Under the pieces are notes generated by a model. It searched no databases. It had not been told where the DNA came from and saw only the letters and a list, made by a program, of their open reading frames with translations. Source: Alphaproteobacteria bacterium (lineage in GTDB: Bacteria > Pseudomonadota > Alphaproteobacteria > UBA7887). Taken from it: 64,000 nt of DNA. The first letter of the stretch is position 1. Each line of letters opens with the position of its first letter. The translations under genes were made by a program, and so were the position numbers. The DNA lies in assembly GCA_030739735.1 (NCBI GenBank), contig JASLYQ010000012.1, positions 1-64,000 of the forward strand, in the 5' to 3' direction. Below, piece after piece: positions 59,739-64,000 of the stretch.

Positions 59739-60686
59739 ATGCCTGAGATGAGTTTTGCAATGGAGCTGCTGCTCTTTCTCGAGGTGCTGATCAACGGCCT
59801 GCTGTCGGGGATCATGTATTCCCTGGTGGCGCTTGGCTTTGTGCTAATTTTTAAGGCTTCAGGCATCTTCAATTTTGCGCAAGGCGCCTTCGTGCTGTTC
59901 GCCGCGCTAACCTTCGTCAGCTTCCTTGAGGCTGCGATCATGGGCGCTGAGAACAGCGGCCTGCTCTATTTCGTAGCCTGCCTCATGCTGACACTCGTGG
60001 TCATGGCGGTCTACGGCGTGGCGGTGGAAAGGATTGTGCTGCGGCCTCTGGTCAACCAGCCGCTAATTATCCTTTTCATGGCTACTATCGGGCTCAACTT
60101 CTTTACTGAGGGATTCGCCCAGCTGATTTGGGGCACGGAAGTACACCGGCTAGACCTTGGCATCCCTGACGAGCCGATGGGCTGGTTGCTCGATAAAACC
60201 GACATGTACATCACCGCCTTCGATGTGGCCGCGGCAGCGATTGCTGCCGGCCTGGTGCTGTCCTTGAGCTTGTTCTTCTCCAAGACGCGCACGGGGCGCG
60301 CCTTGCGCGCGGTCTCGGACGATCACCAGGCTGCCATGTCGGTGGGTATCCCGCTACAGCACATCTGGGCGATCACTTGGGGTGTTGCCGGGGCCATTGG
60401 CTTGATCGCCGGCATCCTCTGGGGCGCTAAACTTGGCGTGCATTTCAGCCTTGCGCTGCTGGCCCTGAAGGCACTGCCAGTGCTGATCATTGGCGGCTTC
60501 GATTCCATCGCCGGCGCTATCGTTGGTGGACTCATTATCGGTGCTTCTGAGAAGCTAGCCGAGTTCTACCTTTCCGGCATCGTCGGCGGTGCCTTGGAGA
60601 ACTGGTTCCCCTATATTCTTGCTACCCTCTTCTTGCTGGTTCGCCCCCAGGGGTTGTTCGGTGAGAAGATCATAGAAAGGGTCTAG
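59739..60686 (+). CDS. livH: ABC transporter permease, LivH type
   Basis: 315-residue inner-membrane permease with about eight helices (LLLFLEVLINGLLSGIMYSLVALGFVLIF, FVACLMLTLVVMAVYGVAV, ILFMATIGLNFF). Conserved cytoplasmic coupling segment TGRALRAVSDDHQAAMSVGI and GLIAGILWGA. 24 bases after livG; an internal ATG at codon 4 is possible. Confidence 0.93.
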   Translation: MPEMSFAMELLLFLEVLINGLLSGIMYSLVALGFVLIFKASGIFNFAQGAFVLFAALTFVSFLEAAIMGAENSGLLYFVACLMLTLVVMAVYGVAVERIVLRPLVNQPLIILFMATIGLNFFTEGFAQLIWGTEVHRLDLGIPDEPMGWLLDKTDMYITAFDVAAAAIAAGLVLSLSLFFSKTRTGRALRAVSDDHQAAMSVGIPLQHIWAITWGVAGAIGLIAGILWGAKLGVHFSLALLALKALPVLIIGGFDSIAGAIVGGLIIGASEKLAEFYLSGIVGGALENWFPYILATLFLLVRPQGLFGEKIIERV

Positions 60687-60689
60687 GCG

Positions 60690-61754
60690 GTGATCTATCG
60701 CGAGGCAGGTCAGTTCAAAGCGTCGTACCACGCCGACCAGGCTATCTTCACGATCCGCCAAGACCTATGGTTTATCGGTGGCCTCAGCCTGTTGGCGTTG
60801 TTCGTGGTGCCCTTGCTGGCGAGCGAGTACTTGCTGCAGTCGGTGCTTCTGCCTTTCCTGCTCTACACTATCGCCGCGATGGGGCTAAACATCCTGCTCG
60901 GCTATTGCGGTCAGCTCTCTCTGGGAACGGCGGGCTTCATGGCGGTAGGCGCGTTTACGGCCTACAAATTCGCCACGGCTTTTCCCATTCTGCCGGCACC
61001 GATCCTGTTCATTCTGGCCGGGCTGGTGGCGGCAGCGGTTGGTGTGCTTTTTGGTCTGCCCTCGCTGCGCATCAAGGGCTTCTATCTGGCGGTGACCACG
61101 CTTGGTGCGCATTTTCTTATCGAGTGGGTGCTGACACATTTCGGCTGGTTTAAGAACTATTCGGCTTCGGGCGTGATCACGCCGCCGCCAATCACCTTGC
61201 TCGGCTTCCCCATCGACTCGCCGGTAGCAAAATACGTGTTTACGCTGGTGGTTGTCATCATCCTGGCGCTGCTGATGAAGAATCTGGTGCGCAGTGCTAT
61301 CGGCCGCGCCTGGTGCGCGGTGCGCGACATGGATGTTGCGGCCGAGGTGATCGGCATTCGCCTGCTACGCACCAAGCTGATCGCCTTTGCCGTCAGCTCG
61401 TTCTATTGCGGCGTGGCTGGAGCGATGTACGTGAACTTCTACCTCGGCACGGTAGAGCCGCAGGCCTTCACCATCAATCTCGCCTTCCTGGTGCTGTTCA
61501 TGGTGATCATTGGCGGGCTGGGCAGCGTGCTGGGCTCATTCCTTGGCGCCGGCTTCATTGTCGTGCTGCCGATCCTGATCAGCAACATCCTGTCCATCGT
61601 GGTACCGGATGCACCGGGGGCGGTGGTCTCGAATGTCGAGCTGATCGTCTTCGGTTGCCTAATCATTTTCTTTCTGATCGTCGAGCCTGCGGGGCTGGCG
61701 CGGCTCTGGGCGATTGCTAAGGAGAAGCTTCGCATGTGGCCGTTCCCCTATTAG
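60690..61754 (+). CDS. livM: ABC transporter permease, LivM type
   Basis: 354-residue permease: long soluble N-terminal 30 residues, then about nine helices (AAMGLNILLGYCGQLSLGTAGFMAVGAF, VVVIILALLMKNLV). Coupling segment IGRAWCAVRDMDVAAEVIGI and GGLGSVLGSFLGAGFI. GTG start 3 bases after livH. Confidence 0.93.
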   Translation: MIYREAGQFKASYHADQAIFTIRQDLWFIGGLSLLALFVVPLLASEYLLQSVLLPFLLYTIAAMGLNILLGYCGQLSLGTAGFMAVGAFTAYKFATAFPILPAPILFILAGLVAAAVGVLFGLPSLRIKGFYLAVTTLGAHFLIEWVLTHFGWFKNYSASGVITPPPITLLGFPIDSPVAKYVFTLVVVIILALLMKNLVRSAIGRAWCAVRDMDVAAEVIGIRLLRTKLIAFAVSSFYCGVAGAMYVNFYLGTVEPQAFTINLAFLVLFMVIIGGLGSVLGSFLGAGFIVVLPILISNILSIVVPDAPGAVVSNVELIVFGCLIIFFLIVEPAGLARLWAIAKEKLRMWPFPY

Positions 61755-61859
61755 GGAGACAGTGCAGCGTTTTTGCTGCGGGGGATGGCGCGTGGTATCG
61801 TCGCTCGGGGACCGCAACGAAAAATCGGCGCTGGCGCGCCGGCAGAGGAGGAATTAACC

Positions 61860-63185
61860 ATGACGCGCAATCTTATCGCGACTGCTGCGTTGGCGTTGGC
61901 GCTGGTGCTCGGTGCCACAGCACCAGCTCTCACCCAGAGCGAAGAAGAGATGCAGTTCTATCCGGTCAATGCCTATTGGACCGGGCCCTATGCTGCGGGT
62001 GGCTCGGCCTTCGGCGGCGGCATGATTGACTACATGAAGTTGTTGAACAAGCGTGACGGCGGAATTAACGGCGTCAAGATGTTCTGGGAGAAGTGCGAGA
62101 CCCAGTACCAGAACGACCGTATTATCGAATGCTATGAGCGCCTGAAGAACCGCGGTGCCGGCATGGCGCTGTTCCATCCCATGAGCACCGGCGGCACCTA
62201 CTCGGTGTTCGAGCGCGCCTGGGAGGATAAAATTCCGATCCTCACCGTCGGCTACGGCCGTACGGATGCCTCGGACGGGCGCGTGTTCCCATATCTGTTC
62301 CCTCTGATGACCAATTATTGGTCGCAGAACACGGCCAAGATCCGCTTTATTGGCAGCCGGGTAGGCGGTATGGAGAACTTGGCCGGGCTCAAGATCGCTA
62401 ACATCTATCATGACTCGGCCTATGGTAAGGAGACCATCCCGGTTCTGGACAGGCAGGCCGAGATGTACGGCTTCAACGTGCGCCATTTCCCGGTTGTTCA
62501 TCCGGGCCTTGACCAGAAGGCGATCTGGCTGCAGGTGGCGCGCCGTTATCGCCCGGACTGGGTAATCCTGCGCGGCTGGGGCGTGATGAACCCGACCGCA
62601 ATCAAGGAAGCTCAGCGCGTCGGCTTCCCGCGTGACCACATGGTCGGCGTCTGGTGGTCGGGCGCCGAGGAGGACACCATTCCCGCCGGCGACGCGGCGG
62701 AGGGTTACATCGCCGCTGGCTTCCATCCCTCGGGTACCGACTTTCCCGTGATCCAGGATATTCTCACCCACGTCTACGACGCCGACGAGGGTGAGCTTCC
62801 GCGCGAGCGCGTGGGCTCGATCTACTACAACCGCGCTATCGTCTGGGCCATCGTTTCGACCGAGGCCATTCGCACGGCGATGGACATGTTTGGCGACCGC
62901 CCGGTCAGCGGCGAAGAGCTTCAGCAGGCGCTGGAGACACTGGCATTGACGTCTGAGCGCATAGCGGCGCTCGGCGCCACAGGGCTGGTGCCGCCGTTCT
63001 CGGTAACCTGTACCGATCACGAGGGTGGCGCCCCGGTGATGTTCCAGCAATGGAAGAACGGCGCCTGGGTTGCGATCTCCGACTGGATCGAGACCGATCA
63101 GGATATCGTGCGCCCGATGATCGAGGCTTCGGCGGCGGCCTATGCGGCCGAGCAGGGTGTCGACATTCGCGATTGCGCGAATTAG
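61860..63185 (+). CDS. Periplasmic substrate-binding protein, LivK type
   Basis: 441-residue type I binding protein. Start at ATG 61860 with GAGGAGGAATTAACC, the best ribosome-binding site in the operon; the frame is open from 61773. Signal peptide ATAALALALVLGATAPALTQ, then AYWTGPYAAGGSAFGGGMIDYMKLLNKRDGGING in place of the usual ligand loop. The C-terminal lobe carries the YYNRAIVWAIVSTEAIR helix. The ligand is unknown; linkage to an acyl-CoA synthetase points to an organic acid rather than an amino acid. Confidence 0.92.
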   Translation: MTRNLIATAALALALVLGATAPALTQSEEEMQFYPVNAYWTGPYAAGGSAFGGGMIDYMKLLNKRDGGINGVKMFWEKCETQYQNDRIIECYERLKNRGAGMALFHPMSTGGTYSVFERAWEDKIPILTVGYGRTDASDGRVFPYLFPLMTNYWSQNTAKIRFIGSRVGGMENLAGLKIANIYHDSAYGKETIPVLDRQAEMYGFNVRHFPVVHPGLDQKAIWLQVARRYRPDWVILRGWGVMNPTAIKEAQRVGFPRDHMVGVWWSGAEEDTIPAGDAAEGYIAAGFHPSGTDFPVIQDILTHVYDADEGELPRERVGSIYYNRAIVWAIVSTEAIRTAMDMFGDRPVSGEELQQALETLALTSERIAALGATGLVPPFSVTCTDHEGGAPVMFQQWKNGAWVAISDWIETDQDIVRPMIEASAAAYAAEQGVDIRDCAN

Positions 63186-63198
63186 GCCGCACGAACCC

Positions 63199-64000
63199 AT
63201 GGCGGTGAGCGAGACTGAAGCCAAGGCCGAGAGCAGCGCAGCCACGCCACTGCTCTCGGTCAACAATATAGAGGTTATCTACGATCGCGTCATTCTGGTG
63301 CTCAAGGGAGTTTCGCTCGATGTGCCCGCAGGTGGCGTGGTCGCGCTGCTCGGCGCCAACGGCGCCGGCAAGACGACGACGCTGAAAGCGGTCTCTAATC
63401 TGCTGCGCTCCGAGCGCGGTGAAGTCACCAAGGGGCGGATCAATTATCTCGGCGAGGCGGTAGAGAGCTTGTCGCCGTCCGAGTTGGTGCGCCGCGGCGT
63501 TATCCAAGTCATGGAGGGACGCCACTGCTTCGAACACCTTACTGTCGAGGAGAACCTGCTCACCGGGGCCTATTCGCGCCGCGACGGACGGGCCGCTATC
63601 CAGCAGGATCTTGATCTGGTCTACAGCTATTTTCCTGCGCTCACCCGCCGGCGCACCGGCCTGGCCGGCTATATCTCCGGCGGCGAGCAGCAGATGACGG
63701 TGATCGGGCGCGCACTGATGGCGCGTCCCAAGCTCATTCTTCTCGACGAGCCGTCGATGGGTTTGGCGCCGCTGCTGGTCGAGGAGATTTTTGACATTGT
63801 ACAGCGACTCAATACCGAGAAAGGCGTGAGCTTCCTACTGGCTGAGCAGAACGTTAGCATCGCTCTGAAATATGCCGATTTCGGCTATATTCTGGAGAAC
63901 GGCCGTGTGGTGCTGGATGGTAAGGCGGTGACTTTGCGTGAAAATGAAGACGTGAAGGAATTTTACCTCGGCCTCAGCGAGGGTAGACGTAAGAGCTACC
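63199..64000 (+). CDS. livF: ABC transporter ATPase, LivF type (3' partial)
   Basis: Second ATPase of the importer, open to the window end (267 codons, no stop seen). ATG 63199 follows the binding-protein stop by 13 bases. Walker A GANGAGKTTTLKAV, signature ISGGEQQMTVIGRALM, Walker B LILLDEPSMGLAP, H-loop-equivalent LLAEQNVSIAL. The N-terminal 20 residues are a non-conserved linker. Confidence 0.92.
   Translation, partial: MAVSETEAKAESSAATPLLSVNNIEVIYDRVILVLKGVSLDVPAGGVVALLGANGAGKTTTLKAVSNLLRSERGEVTKGRINYLGEAVESLSPSELVRRGVIQVMEGRHCFEHLTVEENLLTGAYSRRDGRAAIQQDLDLVYSYFPALTRRRTGLAGYISGGEQQMTVIGRALMARPKLILLDEPSMGLAPLLVEEIFDIVQRLNTEKGVSFLLAEQNVSIALKYADFGYILENGRVVLDGKAVTLRENEDVKEFYLGLSEGRRKSY

Noticed and set aside
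61854-63266. 470-codon open frame on the minus strand
   Set aside because: It mirrors the substrate-binding protein gene, has no recognisable domain, and the plus strand carries a signal peptide, strong ribosome-binding site and conserved family sequence.

Overview
The window reads as a chromosomal stretch of a GC-rich alphaproteobacterium, most probably of the Rhodospirillales. The evidence is gene order: fabD-fabG-acpP-fabF-mltG; rpsF-rpsR-rplI; dnaB-alr-radA; priA/fsa/xerC next to an F1-only atpHAGDC operon; and rplU-rpmA-obgE-proB-proA-nadD-rsfS-gpmI-envC-ctpA-rppH. The UbiH/COQ6-type hydroxylase, Trm112 and DUF971 genes and a HpnB-type glycosyltransferase also fit. No phage, insertion sequence, CRISPR array or classical defence system was found.

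Layout. 1-2.4 kb: bamB (5' truncated by the window) and der. 2.4-9.6 kb (minus): SDR, purF, cvpA, radA, an mlaE/mlaF remnant, alr, dnaB. 9.7-11.6 kb: a dadA-like pseudogene and a cyclopropane-fatty-acid-synthase-type methyltransferase. 11.7-13.1 kb: rplI-rpsR-rpsF. 13.3-17.7 kb: fatty-acid synthesis genes and mltG. 18-20.1 kb: a DEAD-box helicase and a frameshifted SUMF1-type gene. 20.2-23.9 kb (minus): epoxide-hydrolase-like protein, acyl-CoA dehydrogenase, xerC, transaldolase. 24-31.2 kb: priA and atpHAGDC. 31.2-41.6 kb (minus): rppH back through rplU. 41.8-43.8 kb: an AT-richer islet between tRNA-Ser(CGA) and tRNA-Gly(GCC). 43.9-49 kb: prolyl-tRNA editing protein, thioredoxin/TPR protein, LON-domain protein, Trm112, DUF971, ubiH family, hpnB-like. 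49-51 kb (minus): fccB-fccA for sulfide oxidation. 51-56.7 kb: EF-G-like GTPase, CBS protein, a chimeric ORF, an RNA m5U methyltransferase, a SAM hydrolase. 57-64 kb: a long-chain acyl-CoA ligase with a complete LivGHMKF-type ABC transporter (livF cut by the window end).

Most of the window is housekeeping. The unusual theme is erosion by internal deletion. Several normal operon positions hold only the two ends of a gene or gene pair while the overlaps with neighbours survive: mlaE-mlaF between alr and radA, and a gene between ctpA and rppH. rlmH is absent from its customary place between rsfS and gpmI. There are also a shredded FAD-dependent amino-acid dehydrogenase, a frameshifted SUMF1 gene, a decayed membrane-protein gene, and a short ORF that appears to join a flavoprotein N-terminus to a CcmF-like C-terminus. 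Together with a flavocytochrome c sulfide dehydrogenase this suggests a lineage undergoing gene loss, possibly specialised or host-associated, with sulfide as an electron donor; that last step is inference. I did not find a convincing new multi-gene system.
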